Shown here: positions 33,197-44,500 of the stretch, one piece after another | Layout: every line of letters starts with the position of its first letter | Numbering within the stretch: position 1 is the stretch's first letter | The notes under the pieces: model-generated | Database searches by the model: none | Seen by the model: the letters and a program-made list of their open reading frames with translations, nothing else | Told to the model about the DNA's origin: nothing | From: Candidatus Colwellia aromaticivorans | Lineage (GTDB): Bacteria > Pseudomonadota > Gammaproteobacteria > Enterobacterales > Alteromonadaceae | Direction of reading: 5' to 3' | NCBI RefSeq assembly: GCF_003333305.1 | Contig: NZ_QOLD01000046.1 | Location: 1 to 64,000 of the forward strand | Length of the DNA stretch: 64,000 nt | Position numbers and translations under genes: made by a program

Positions 33197-34852
33197 ATGG
33201 CCGAGCAAAAAAATCATCCCGAACTAACCATTACGCAGATTCATCTAACTGAAGATAATAAGGCAGATCCAATAAAACCAGATTTAATAAAAAATTGTAC
33301 ATTGGTTAGTCATCAAAGCAGTCATAAAATAGATAAAGTCTCACCTAAAATTGTACTTGCTACCCTTAACGCAAGGTACTTTCACACCAGTTTTGGTTTA
33401 CGTTACCTTTACGCTAATTTAAAAGAATTGCAGGGGTGTTGTGAAATAAAAGAGTTTATTATCCAAACTCGCGCCATTGATATTGTTGAACAAATATTAG
33501 CATCAAAACCAGATATTGTTGGTTTCGGTGTCTATATCTGGAACATCGTTGAAACGACCGATGTTGTTAACCTTTTAAAAGTGATCGCACCAGAAATCAA
33601 GGTTGTTTTAGGCGGGCCTGAAGTGAGTTATGAAACGCAGCAGCAAGCAATTGTCGGCTGTGCAGATTATGTATTGACGGGCGCGGCAGATTTAAGTTTT
33701 TATCAACTGTGTAAAGATATTATCAATAAAACGCCACCCGATAGAAAAATTATTCAATCGAAACTCGTTCCGTTAGAAGAAATAGCATCGCCTTATCAGT
33801 ATTATACTGATGAAGATTTAAAACACCGCCTGCTATATGTTGAAGCGTCACGTGGCTGCCCATTTAAATGTGAATTTTGTTTATCGTCTTTAGACAAAGC
33901 ATCCACGCCATTTGAGTTAACGTCATTTCTTGAGCAAATGGAAATTCTTTATCAACGTGGTGCGAGAAACTTTAAATTTATCGATAGAACCTTTAATTTA
34001 AACATTAACACCACCATGCAAATTATGCAGTTTTTCTTAGACCGGATGACTGATGATCTATATCTTCATTTTGAAGTGGTACCCGATCACCTACCGAGAA
34101 AATTAAAAGAGTTGTTAACGCTGTTTCCTGAGGGAAGTTTACAATTTGAAATAGGCATACAAACCTTTAACACTGAGGTACAAGCTAATATCAGCCGTAA
34201 GCAAAATAACGCCAAGTCAAAAGATAATTTAATCTGGTTAAAAGATAATACCCACGCACATATTCATGCTGATCTCATTTTTGGTTTACCGGGTGAAACC
34301 TTTGATACGTTTAAAGATAGCTTCAACCAACTCTATCATTGTCGGCCTCATGAAATTCAAATGGGTATCCTCAAACGATTGAAAGGTAGCCCAATAATAA
34401 GGCACACAGAAGCGTTTGATCTGCGTTTTAACCCATTGCCACCATTTAATATATTAAGTACTGACAGGGTTAGTTTTACCACCATGCAACGTATTAACCG
34501 CTTTGCACGATATTGGGACATGATTGGTAATTCAGGGCGCTTTAAATACTCATTACCTCATATTTTGTCTGATGAACCTTTTGATGACTTTATGGCAATT
34601 ACTGAATGGATTTTTAATAAAACCGGGCAAATACATAAAATTAACCTGAAAAAATTATTTGAGCTGATTTCGCAATCAGTCGAAGCGTTATTCCCAGAAA
34701 AACATCAACTTGTTATTTCAAAGATTGAAGCAGACTACGATGCAGCGAAATTAAAAAGCCTGTTTAGCAGCCTAAATCTTTATGCGACTGCGCAGACTAA
34801 ATCAACAAGTAAAAATAACTCATTACAGCGACAACAACGACATATGACCTAA
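33197..34852 (+). CDS. B12-binding domain radical SAM protein
   Basis: A 551-residue protein. Residues about 50-190 form a cobalamin-binding-like Rossmann domain (VLATLNARYFHTSFGLRYLY, VGFGVYIWNI, VVLGGPEVSYE). The radical SAM domain follows with the [4Fe-4S] cluster motif GCPFKCEFCLSS (CxxxCxxC) at about residues 223-230, then the DUF4080-type C-terminus. Relatives without a known reaction are widespread. The first 45 residues are extra and poorly conserved-looking; an internal start is possible. It appears to be monocistronic. Confidence 0.88.
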   Translation: MAEQKNHPELTITQIHLTEDNKADPIKPDLIKNCTLVSHQSSHKIDKVSPKIVLATLNARYFHTSFGLRYLYANLKELQGCCEIKEFIIQTRAIDIVEQILASKPDIVGFGVYIWNIVETTDVVNLLKVIAPEIKVVLGGPEVSYETQQQAIVGCADYVLTGAADLSFYQLCKDIINKTPPDRKIIQSKLVPLEEIASPYQYYTDEDLKHRLLYVEASRGCPFKCEFCLSSLDKASTPFELTSFLEQMEILYQRGARNFKFIDRTFNLNINTTMQIMQFFLDRMTDDLYLHFEVVPDHLPRKLKELLTLFPEGSLQFEIGIQTFNTEVQANISRKQNNAKSKDNLIWLKDNTHAHIHADLIFGLPGETFDTFKDSFNQLYHCRPHEIQMGILKRLKGSPIIRHTEAFDLRFNPLPPFNILSTDRVSFTTMQRINRFARYWDMIGNSGRFKYSLPHILSDEPFDDFMAITEWIFNKTGQIHKINLKKLFELISQSVEALFPEKHQLVISKIEADYDAAKLKSLFSSLNLYATAQTKSTSKNNSLQRQQRHMT

Positions 34853-35099
34853 TGGCCGTGAATATATTTATCTACTTCCATTCCCCATCACCTATAACAG
34901 CGTAGGATCAAATTACTTTAGATAAAAAATTTAGGTTTGCACTTAAGGTGCACTAACATAAAAAATTATGCAACTAACAGCAAAAGCATCACATAATCAC
35001 GCTTTACTTATTTCAGCAAGAATGGATTTTTGCACCTATACTTAAGTACTTAACAAGTTTGGTGATTAATCAAATTTGACCTAGAAGGAACTATTTATC

Positions 35100-35429
35100 A
35101 TGGATAAAAACAAGTTGTTGGGGATGGGTATCGCGACCTTAATGTTATGTGCGTATAGTGCAACGGCATCTGACCTCAGGGGAAGTCTCAAAGGGGTATC
35201 AGGAGCAAAAGTTAAAGTAACTTGCGGTTCAGTGATTCGCTCGAGCAACATTGCCAAAAATGGCGGTTATCGGGTCAACGATTTACCTGCAAACCAGTCC
35301 TGTGGCTTTACCGTAAGTCACGGTTCAGCAAGATCAGTAAAGATTTCTTTTAGTACCAGAAGTAGTGTGACCTACTATAACGGTGTACTAAGAAAAGTCG
35401 GTAAAAAATTAATCGTAGTTCGTCAATAA
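35100..35429 (+). CDS. small secreted beta-sandwich-like protein, unknown
   Basis: A 109-residue protein with a signal peptide (MDKNKLLGMGIATLMLCAYS, cleavage near ATA-SD). The mature 85 residues have two cysteines (TCGSV, SCGFT) that may pair, and a GGYRVNDLPANQSC stretch like the turn of carboxypeptidase-regulatory-type domains. It is probably periplasmic. AAGGAA precedes the ATG. It begins a row of three co-directional genes with short gaps. Confidence 0.72.
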   Translation: MDKNKLLGMGIATLMLCAYSATASDLRGSLKGVSGAKVKVTCGSVIRSSNIAKNGGYRVNDLPANQSCGFTVSHGSARSVKISFSTRSSVTYYNGVLRKVGKKLIVVRQ

Positions 35430-35455
35430 CTGTTTTCAACTGATTGCTGAAACCT

Positions 35456-36997
35456 ATGAGCAATAAAAAAACAAAAAATACACAACATGAACGAGACTGG
35501 CTAGAAATCGGCCTGAAGGCTATGGTGCCCGTGGCCGGCGGATTGCTGATTGCCTTTGCTGGGTATGTGAGTGAAATAACACTGTCATCGCTTGCACAAA
35601 AACAGCAAAGTGCCAGGCTAATTACTGAATTACAAATTAGCAGAGAGCAAGCTGAAAGTAATTTACGTAAAGATGTATTTGATCAAGCACTGCAAGCATT
35701 TTTATTAAAAAACCAAAGGCAAGTTAATTCATTAAATGGCATGTCAAAACAGCTTCTTCGACTCGAACTTTTGTCTCTAAATTTTGGTGATTCTTTAAGC
35801 CTGTCCCCTTTGTTTACTGAGTACTTAAGAGACCTTAATAAGCTTAATCCAATTAATAGCGAATCCACATCTAATTTTAAAATTGACAAAGGGGAGTTGC
35901 GCAATCGACTTAATTCGCTTGCAAAAAGGTTAGCCAGTTCTCAGATATCCTCGTTAGCGCAGCATGGAACGATTAAGTCGATTAGAATACCCGTAAACGG
36001 GTACAAAGTTACTGATACATGTGACGCGATGATATATAACAAAGAATCGTATCCATATCCCGAAAGAGGAATTCAGGAACAACTCGGTATCTACAAAGAC
36101 GAAAATAATAACTTAATAGATAACGACAAGTTGGACGATATATTCAGCGGAATTACTGAATTGGAACAAGAGAAAAAAGAAGTGTTTGCGCTATTAACAA
36201 ATCCAGAGGTCCAAACAATACAGATAGAAACTAAATCGACAGAATTACTAACATTGCTAAAAAAAAATAATGATCAGATTACAGAATTACAAGCAAAAGC
36301 AGAACCAAATGAAGATGAGTTGGGTCATCTCCATGAGATTAAAGAGGAAATTCTAGAATTACAACGAGTAATACAACACAAAGACACTAAGACATTGGCG
36401 GAGCAGATCAAAGGACTAGAAAATAATCTCAATAACCAACGCACAGAGATGTTTGAAGCCTACCGAATCATGTTAAATGCTGGGAGAAAAATTGAATTGT
36501 TGGGCACAAGACGCAATCTGGAAATTGTCATTTCAAACGTTGATCATTGTAACAACAGTGTAAAAGTCACCGTCACTATTTATTGTCAGATAGCTTATGT
36601 TGAAGCTGAAGAAAATGCTGATGATGTAGAGTCGCTTAATAATGATAATTCACAATGCCAGAGAACAAAGAACAAAAATAACGAAAATAATAATTCAAAT
36701 CAAATCGATGTAATCTATAAACGAGGAGATCTGGCGGTCAAAACTAATCAGGGGTTCGTGCCCGAGATAGTACGAAGTTTCAAACTCGATTATTTTAATT
36801 TTCCAATGGTTGATAATACCCGGCTGCAAAATAATCACCGATTCGCGATTGTATTAGAAAATTTAGATTTAAAAAGTGATGATCCACATATCGAATTAAT
36901 CGGAATTATGTTTCCTTCGGAATACGCTAGTTTAAGGGATAGGCCAGGAATGAGTGAAGCAAAAACACTGTTAGAAAATGCGCTAGATGATGAATAA
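35456..36997 (+). CDS. membrane-anchored coiled-coil protein, unknown
   Basis: A 513-residue protein with one N-terminal membrane helix (AMVPVAGGLLIAFAGYVSE, about residues 20-40). A long helical region with coiled-coil character follows, notably about 225-350 (ELEQEKKEVFALL, EILELQRVIQHKD). The C-terminal 150 residues look globular and beta-rich with an Asn-rich loop. By the positive-inside rule the N-terminus is cytoplasmic and the bulk is periplasmic, which fits its two secreted neighbours. The ATG at 35456 is used; an upstream in-frame TTG also exists. I recognise no family. Confidence 0.7.
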   Translation: MSNKKTKNTQHERDWLEIGLKAMVPVAGGLLIAFAGYVSEITLSSLAQKQQSARLITELQISREQAESNLRKDVFDQALQAFLLKNQRQVNSLNGMSKQLLRLELLSLNFGDSLSLSPLFTEYLRDLNKLNPINSESTSNFKIDKGELRNRLNSLAKRLASSQISSLAQHGTIKSIRIPVNGYKVTDTCDAMIYNKESYPYPERGIQEQLGIYKDENNNLIDNDKLDDIFSGITELEQEKKEVFALLTNPEVQTIQIETKSTELLTLLKKNNDQITELQAKAEPNEDELGHLHEIKEEILELQRVIQHKDTKTLAEQIKGLENNLNNQRTEMFEAYRIMLNAGRKIELLGTRRNLEIVISNVDHCNNSVKVTVTIYCQIAYVEAEENADDVESLNNDNSQCQRTKNKNNENNNSNQIDVIYKRGDLAVKTNQGFVPEIVRSFKLDYFNFPMVDNTRLQNNHRFAIVLENLDLKSDDPHIELIGIMFPSEYASLRDRPGMSEAKTLLENALDDE

Positions 36998-37054
36998 TAT
37001 ATGTATCGGTTAATAATTAGGTGTAATTGGATAACTAGATAAGGATTAAGGAAA

Positions 37055-37504
37055 ATGAAATTTAATACAAACCTGTTTTTGGCTATAGTAATAGTTCTAG
37101 TGCCATCAAAAGCTGTTTTAGCTCAATCGGAGTCGCAACAAAACTCAGAACAAAAGCAAGAAAATTCTGAACCAACTGAACAGATACAAATGGGTGAATG
37201 GAGTGGAAAGTTATTTGATAGAATGACCAATTTATACAACTTGGCGTTTATCGTTAAATTTGATCAAGAAGAATTAGCCATTACAATGATTAATCTCGAT
37301 TTGGATCCAACTCCTGAATACACTTATAAGTTAAAAAATATCAATCTGAAACATGATAGTTTGTCATTCAGTATTCCCGACGAGTATGACAAACAAGACT
37401 GTATGTTAGAAAAAGAAGGAAATGACTTTATCGGATACTGCCAATCTACAGATAATGAATCAAGTAAAAAAAGTAAGTTAACAATGGTTCCTCCTCCTAA
37501 ATAA
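37055..37504 (+). CDS. secreted protein of unknown function
   Basis: A 149-residue protein with a signal peptide ending KAVLA-QS (about residue 23). A Gln/Glu/Ser-rich linker of about 20 residues leads to a compact beta-rich domain with two cysteines (DCMLEKEGNDFIGYC) and a Lys/Pro-rich tail. AAGGA precedes the ATG. It lies 57 bases after the coiled-coil protein gene and may be its partner in the envelope. Family unknown. Confidence 0.7.
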   Translation: MKFNTNLFLAIVIVLVPSKAVLAQSESQQNSEQKQENSEPTEQIQMGEWSGKLFDRMTNLYNLAFIVKFDQEELAITMINLDLDPTPEYTYKLKNINLKHDSLSFSIPDEYDKQDCMLEKEGNDFIGYCQSTDNESSKKSKLTMVPPPK

Positions 37505-37549
37505 AATAAAATAAAAGCGAAAAATCTGAATCTTAGTGCCTTTACTTGA

Positions 37550-37806
37550 CGTGGTCAACCCAATGGTCAACCCAATGGTCACTACGGGCGATCATGATGA
37601 CAGAGTTGTACCAGCGCATTCTTTTAGGTTTGGCGGCGGAGCTACAAGCAAAGCAAACGCAAACAGCAGCACTCCCTATGCTTATTCGCATTGAAACTAA
37701 CAGTGGTCATGGCGCAGGTACCCCAGTGAGCAAAACGATCAATCAATATGCCGATATTTTTGCTTTCATCTTGTACAATATGAGCATTAAAACGCTTCAC
37801 AATTAA
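37550..37806 (+). pseudogene. C-terminal remnant of a prolyl oligopeptidase (S9)
   Basis: Two frames together give [17 protein letters not shown] and then [20 protein letters not shown] followed by [25 protein letters not shown], the C-terminal catalytic region of prolyl oligopeptidases with the catalytic Asp (DHDDRV) and His (GHGAG). A one-base insertion near 37635 separates the frames. An ACCCAATGGTCA tandem duplication lies at its left edge (about 37553-37582). The rest of the gene is gone. A good terminator, 37825-37862, follows. Confidence 0.78.
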
Positions 37807-37824
37807 CCAATATTAAAAGATAAT

Positions 37825-37862
37825 CCCGTTCCATTTAATTCATTACATTCAAGTGGAACGGG
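37825..37862 (+). terminator. terminator left from the prolyl oligopeptidase gene
   Basis: CCCGTTCCA (37825-37833) pairs with TGGAACGGG (37854-37862), followed by TTTAAA. It lies 19 bases after the remnant's stop and separates it from recC. Confidence 0.65.
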
Positions 37863-37963
37863 TTTAAATACTAATACGGGTAATTATTTACCTAAATAAA
37901 TGGTGTTCACTTGATGCTTATGGTTAAATTTATTTATTAATATTTTAGTAAACAGGTTCAGTA

Positions 37964-40900
37964 TTGATTAACCTTTATCCCGCCAACAAAATGGAAAATT
38001 TGTTAACGCTACTCAATAAAATTTCCCAAGTATCTCCCATCGGTGTTTTCAACCAAGAAGTCATTATTGTGCAAAATGCTGGTATGCAACACTGGCTTAA
38101 CCTTGCGATTGCGAGTGAACGCGGAATTAGCATGAATATGCGTTACGCGTTACCAGCTCAATATTTGTGGCAGCTAATAAGAACACTGGCTAGTGAAGAT
38201 AAAGTACCTGAGCAGTCTCCCTATTCAAGAGAAGTGCTCACTTGGCGGATTTATGCCTTGTTAGCCACTGAATCGGTGAGAAATGATGAAGTTTTTACAC
38301 CAGCGACCCGTTATTGGTTTGATCAGGCCGCATCAAAAACATCTACAAACTCAACATCAGAAACCTCCAGTAAAGCTGATTTAAAACGGTATCAGTTAGC
38401 AGGTCAAATGGCTGACTTGTACGAGCAGTATTTGATTTTTCGTCCAGAATGGCTTGATGCATGGCAACGCGGCGAAGAAGATATTCCGCTTATCACTGAG
38501 AATAAATGGCAAGCCAAGTTGTGGCAGTTACTGATTACTCAACTCCCTTATAATCCGGTTGAATTGCTAAATGATGCGATTGCTAACATAGCCGATAAAT
38601 TGAGTAATGATCCGAATATTCTGCCTAAACGCATGAGTTTTTTCGGCATTAATACCATGGCACCGATGTGGTTGAATTTTATCAATGCGTTGAGCGAATA
38701 TATTGATGTCGACTTTTTTCATTTAAACCCCTGTTTTTCTTATTGGGGCGATATTATCAATGAAAAACAAGCGTTCAAAAAACTATCTCATTGGTCAAAT
38801 GATGCTGATAACGATGAGCATTTATTTGTTGGAAATCCGTTATTAGCCAATTTTGGTCAACAAGGGCGTGAGTTTCTAGCATTATTACAAGAATACAGTA
38901 CTGTTGATATAGAATTGTTTGTTAAAGCCAGTAGCGATAATAGTGATCTAGATGACAATGAAAACTCAACGTCATCAGTGTGCATTTTACATCAATTGCA
39001 AAATGATATTTTAGAGTTATTCGATGCGACAGACAACGGTGACGCAACAGAGCAACCTTCACCGTTAGTTGACGATTCAATCACCATTGTTAGTTGTCAC
39101 AGTGCGCTACGTGAAGTGCAAGCGTTGCACGACTATTTGCTTCATCAGTTTAATGACACAGCATATAACGACAATAAGTTAACACCAAAAGATGTGTTGG
39201 TTATGTGCCCACAAATAGAGCAATATGCGCCTTATGTGAATGCTGTTTTTACCCGTGGTTGGCAAGATTTAACCGATGAAGTACCGCCATTACCGTGTTC
39301 AATCGCCGATCGCAGCGCTAAAGATAGCGATCCCTTAATAGCTGCTTTTAGCGAACTACTGACATTACCTGACTCTCGTTTTCAAGTATCTCAATTGTTA
39401 AGTTTTATCCGTTTGCCTGCGGTTGCTAATAAATTTTCCATAAACGCTGAAGACAGTGAAAAAATTAGCCTTTGGTTACAACAAGCCACTATTCACTGGG
39501 GTTTAGATCAAGCGCATAAAGAAGCGTTATTAGGAGAACAAGCCAGTAATAGCTTCACTTGGCAGCAAGGGTTATCTCGCTTGTTACAAGGTTTTGCTTA
39601 TTCGGATACCGATAGCATTTATCAAAACCAACTGCTACTTGGCATTGTTGAAGGTGATGACGCTATTTTATTAGGGCAATTAATGTTGTTTATCGAACAA
39701 TTACAACATTTTGCTCATCAGCTAAATAGTGCTAGAACGGCTAAAGCATGGCAAAGTTTCTTACTAAGCCAACTTGAACTGCTTTTTGCCACCCGACTTG
39801 TTTTTTCAACGAATAGTGCTGAACAAAGTAAGTTACAAGCCTCGCACCAAACTAATAATCAAATAGATAGCAGTATCGCTATTATTGAACAAGCGATTTC
39901 ATCGTTAGTTGAGTATTGTGAACATGCACATTTTGATGAACAAATTGGATTACCTATCATTGTTGATTTTCTTAATAATCATTTTAGCCAAGGCGATGCT
40001 AGTCGACAATTTATGGTTGGGCAAGTCACCTTTTGCTCTATGTTACCTATGCGCAGTATCCCGTTTAAAGTTATTGCGGTATTAGGGTTAAATGATGGTG
40101 AGTTTCCAAGGCAGCGCCCGGCATTAGGTTTTGATTTGATAGCACAAAGTAAGGCTGTTTTAGGCGATAGATCTCGTCGAGGTGATGACCGATATTTGTT
40201 TTTAGAAGCGCTTATTTCTGCCAGAAAAGCTTTATATTTAAGTTATCAGGGACGAAATATTAGAAATAACAACGAAAAACAACCCTCATTAGTCTTAAAA
40301 GAGTTAATGGACTATTTGGTTCAAGGTTATGGTTGGCAATTTCAGCAAGAAAATTCTCATGTTCATCAAATGCCAATGCAGCCTTACAGTGAGGATAACT
40401 ATATAGCTCGCGATACTGAGTCAGGTTTTAAGCCCAGCTTTGATGCTAATTGGTTAACGTTAGGTCAAAACGAACAGGCACAAGCAACACAAGCGACATT
40501 GGTTGTTGAAGCGTGTGATATAGCGGATAACGTTAACACCTTAAGTGCGACAGAACTCATTCGTTTCTTCCAGCATCCAAGTAAAGTGTTTGCGCAACAA
40601 GTGCTTAATTTATATTTAGCTAGTAATGAGGTAAGCCTTGATGATGTTGAACCTTTTACTGCGAACCATTTAGAAAATTATTTACTAAAACAGGATTTAC
40701 TTGCTGCCAGTTTAGCGGCGAAAAATAGTCTGACAATCGAACAAGTCATTGAAACCGCTTCTTTATCGGGTAAATTTCCTGACTTACCGAGCACAGAATC
40801 ACATTTTGATGAGGCGCTTGATGCAAGTAGCCAACTTGCCGAAGAAATTATCGATCAAGGTTGTGATAATCCCGAGCTAATTGATTGCCAAATAGTGCTT

Positions 40901-41572
40901 GCCAATACTAATAGCAATACTGTCGCTGGCAATTCATCCGAACAAAGCATAATGCTTATGGCACAATTACCCGTTAAAGTGACTCATGCAGGCGTGCAAC
41001 TGGTGTTTTACCGTAGCTCTAGCGCGAAACCTAAAGATTTATTCACCTTGTATTTACATCATTTAATCATGCAGGTGTGGCAACAACAAAATAGTGTAAT
41101 AACGCCTGACAGTACTAACTCGCTTCGCTTATTGAGCCAAGTAGAACAAACGCGTGGTTTTTATTTTAATGCTAAAGCACAAAAAGTTGAACAATACTGT
41201 GTTAGAAGTGAAGGAGCTGAAGAGGCTAAAGCTGAGTTAATCATGTTATTGAAGGTTTATGCCCAAGGGCAAAAACAAGCGTTAATGCTCAATGCTGATT
41301 TAGCCGCTCAAGTTTTTAAAGAATCACGAGGTAAACGAGTTGAAATGACGCCAGAGCGTTTCGATCAATTTTGGCTAGGCTCAGCGATGCCAATAGGCGC
41401 TATACCCGGTTTTGGTACCGATTCTTATATTCATTACTTTTGGCCACAATGCCCGAATATAGAAACATTATTACCGCAAATTGAGTCCGTTTATCAAGGG
41501 GTGTATAGCCGTGTCTTAAAAGAAAAGACAAGTACCAACGCAGTGAAAGCAACAAAAGGAACTAGCCGCTAA
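37964..41572 (+). CDS. recC: exodeoxyribonuclease V subunit RecC
   Basis: A 1202-residue RecC, the Chi-recognition subunit of RecBCD, which processes double-strand breaks for recombination. The N-terminus NLYPANKMENLLTLLNKI with VQNAGMQHWLNLAIA and the DRYLFLEALISARKALYLSY block are characteristic. Like other RecC proteins it has a dead helicase fold. Start is a TTG with AGG seven bases upstream, and no better start was seen. It is first in a tight recC-recB-recD operon; its stop codon shares an A with the recB start. Confidence 0.94.
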   Translation: MINLYPANKMENLLTLLNKISQVSPIGVFNQEVIIVQNAGMQHWLNLAIASERGISMNMRYALPAQYLWQLIRTLASEDKVPEQSPYSREVLTWRIYALLATESVRNDEVFTPATRYWFDQAASKTSTNSTSETSSKADLKRYQLAGQMADLYEQYLIFRPEWLDAWQRGEEDIPLITENKWQAKLWQLLITQLPYNPVELLNDAIANIADKLSNDPNILPKRMSFFGINTMAPMWLNFINALSEYIDVDFFHLNPCFSYWGDIINEKQAFKKLSHWSNDADNDEHLFVGNPLLANFGQQGREFLALLQEYSTVDIELFVKASSDNSDLDDNENSTSSVCILHQLQNDILELFDATDNGDATEQPSPLVDDSITIVSCHSALREVQALHDYLLHQFNDTAYNDNKLTPKDVLVMCPQIEQYAPYVNAVFTRGWQDLTDEVPPLPCSIADRSAKDSDPLIAAFSELLTLPDSRFQVSQLLSFIRLPAVANKFSINAEDSEKISLWLQQATIHWGLDQAHKEALLGEQASNSFTWQQGLSRLLQGFAYSDTDSIYQNQLLLGIVEGDDAILLGQLMLFIEQLQHFAHQLNSARTAKAWQSFLLSQLELLFATRLVFSTNSAEQSKLQASHQTNNQIDSSIAIIEQAISSLVEYCEHAHFDEQIGLPIIVDFLNNHFSQGDASRQFMVGQVTFCSMLPMRSIPFKVIAVLGLNDGEFPRQRPALGFDLIAQSKAVLGDRSRRGDDRYLFLEALISARKALYLSYQGRNIRNNNEKQPSLVLKELMDYLVQGYGWQFQQENSHVHQMPMQPYSEDNYIARDTESGFKPSFDANWLTLGQNEQAQATQATLVVEACDIADNVNTLSATELIRFFQHPSKVFAQQVLNLYLASNEVSLDDVEPFTANHLENYLLKQDLLAASLAAKNSLTIEQVIETASLSGKFPDLPSTESHFDEALDASSQLAEEIIDQGCDNPELIDCQIVLANTNSNTVAGNSSEQSIMLMAQLPVKVTHAGVQLVFYRSSSAKPKDLFTLYLHHLIMQVWQQQNSVITPDSTNSLRLLSQVEQTRGFYFNAKAQKVEQYCVRSEGAEEAKAELIMLLKVYAQGQKQALMLNADLAAQVFKESRGKRVEMTPERFDQFWLGSAMPIGAIPGFGTDSYIHYFWPQCPNIETLLPQIESVYQGVYSRVLKEKTSTNAVKATKGTSR

Positions 41573-44500
41573 TGTCTACCAAGGTGAATTTGAAAAACTT
41601 AGATGCGGCTACTATCCCTTTAACAGGGAGGCACTTAATTGAAGCCAGTGCGGGTACCGGTAAAACCCATAATATTACCCGTATTTATTTACGATTATTA
41701 CTAGAAAGAGAGTTAAAAGTAGAAGAAATTTTACTGATGACTTTTACCAAAGATGCCACACAAGAGCTTCGTGGCCGAATCGATGCTTTTATTCGTGAGG
41801 CGTTAACTAACTGGCAAGCATTATGTGAAAAGGAACCTTATTTTCAAGCCATTAGCGAACGTGTAAGCGATGATAAAAAAGAAAGTCACGAAAAAATTCA
41901 ATTCCTGCTAAAACGGGCGTTATTATTTTTAGATGAAGCCGCTATTTTCACCATTCACGGCTTTTGCCAACGGGCGTTGACACAACACGCTTTTGCCAGT
42001 GGTTTACCCTTTAACGCTAACATGTCGACCAATAGCAATGAGTTGATTTTAGAAGCTTGCCAAGATTGGTATCGTCAACTGGCTAAACAAAACAGTGATT
42101 CCTTTGCGTTAGTCGCTCAATTTTGGGTTACGCCAACTGCTTTTGTTAGTAGCTTTGCTAAGGCTATTGCACATAAAACTGAGCTATCTGTCCTTGATGT
42201 TCAAGGTTTAGTGGTTCAATTCACTCAATTAGCTAAGCAAGCTTGCAGTGCTATTACAGCAGATTTAAGTTTACTTAACGAAGGTTTAGTTGCACATAAA
42301 AAAGCCGATGAACAAGAAAAGAGGGCGGTTGAGTTAGTTAAGCTACAAGCTTGGTTAGCACAGTTAAGTACGTGTGAAAATGAACAAGCGTTACTTGCTG
42401 CAATACAACAGCCGATGCCAGACTATTTACTTAACGGCAATCGTCATCCTAAGGCATTTAAAGCAGCACTAGCCCAAGTGTTAGCAAGCAGTAAAAAAAT
42501 TAAAAGTGATGTTAAAGACTTAGCTAAAAAAATTAATAAAGCCAAAGCGTATCAAATAGTTCGTACTGCAATTTATCAAATACGTGAGCAAGTTCAACAA
42601 GCCAAAGAGCAACATAACTTACTCGACTTTGATGATTTAATTAATACCTTAGCGGACTGCTTAAAAAATGAAGAGGATAGTCAGCTAGCAAAGACATTAT
42701 TGGCGCAATATCCGGTAGCCCTAGTTGATGAATTTCAAGATACTGATCCCCAGCAATTTGCTATTTTGCAGGGCATTTACTATCAGGCTCAAGCCCATAA
42801 ACCTCAAACTCAACAGGCTGATGCAGCGCTTTATCTCATTGGCGACCCTAAGCAAGCCATTTATGGTTTTCGTGGTGGTGATGTTTTTGCTTATTTGAGT
42901 GCACGTAATGACTGTGATTACCACTGGCTTATGGATACTAACTGGCGATCAAGTCCTGATATGGTTAATGCTTATAATCAGGTGTTTTTGGGTGATGGTA
43001 ATAACACGGTGTTTGGTTATGGTATTCCTTATCAGTCTGTTCATGCGGGTAAAACTACTAATCAACTGAGTAGTCAATCAAGTAACCAGTCGAATAACAA
43101 ACCTAAAGCACTACAATTTATTCACTTTTCAGGTGATGAGGGTGATACCAAACAGTCAGATAGACCTTTAATGGCAATCTGGTGTGCCAATGAAATTGTG
43201 CAATTATTAAGGGATGAAGACGTTAAGCCGCAAGATATTGCTATTTTAGTGCGTGATGGCCGCGAAGCTGCTGATATCAAACAAGCACTGTTAACCGCTA
43301 ATTTGGCCAGTGTGTTCTTATCTGATCGGGCAAACTTATTTCACAGTGAACAAGCCACGCAACTTATCAGTTTATTGAAGGGCATATTAGCGCCTGAAGA
43401 TGAACGATTATACTTAAACGCATTGGCCAGTGGTTTATTGGGTTTTGATGCCCCAACGTTGTATCAGCTTCAGCAAGATGAAATGGCTTATCAAACATTG
43501 AAGTTCAGCTTTTTCGATTATAGAACTCAATGGCAACGGCAAGGTTTTATTGCGATGGCAATAAATTTAATGCATCAGCACTTTAAAATTACATTGGACA
43601 TTAAAGATCGCGCGTTAACTAACTTGTTACATTTATTTGAAATTTTACAATCAGCTAGTCAAAAGTTCTTACAGCCACAAGAACTACTCTTTTGGTTTGA
43701 ACAACAGTGTAGCTTAGAAAGTACCGCAGCAAATAGTGATGTAGAAGCAGAGCAGCGCCTTGAAAGTGATGGTGATTTGATTCGCATAGTGACGCAACAT
43801 GGTGCGAAGGGGTTGGAATATCCAATAGTCTTTATTCCGTTTGCGACCCGTCATAAAGATCCGCTTAAATTTGGCAATAAATCGGTAAGCTATATCGAAT
43901 ATCATAATGAGCAAGGTCAATTGTGCTTGAGTTTAGATGGTGACGAACAAGCGAAAGCTGCCATGGCTAATGAAGCCTATGCAGAAACGATACGTTTGTT
44001 GTATGTGGCGATAACACGCGCAGAAAGCCGTTGTTATGTGCTTACCACGTCATTTGATAAATATGCTTTATCGCCTCTTGGCAAAACGCTAAAATGGCAA
44101 AAAGAGCAAGATATAGTACAAAACTTACAGCAATTAATGGCTAAATCACCACAAGCGATAGAAGTAAAGCAAGTTTCGTTTGATGGTATTGAAGTGGACA
44201 TTTATCAGCAAAGTAACTCTGATTTAGCCAATGCACAAATACCCGAAGTGAGTAAATTCCATGGCAAGATTGAGCGTGACTGGTGGCTTAGTTCATTTTC
44301 GGCGTTAAGTAGAAACCTACGCCATGGTGGCGTATCAACACCGGATAGAGACACTGAGCTATTAGATAACATTGGTATAACGGCGACTAACCAAGCAATA
44401 CTACTATTACGTTTTCAACTTGCGAAAGGCGCGCACAGTGGTAATTTATTACATGATATTTTAGAACATAGTGACTTTGTTACAGCGTATGAATCAGCAA

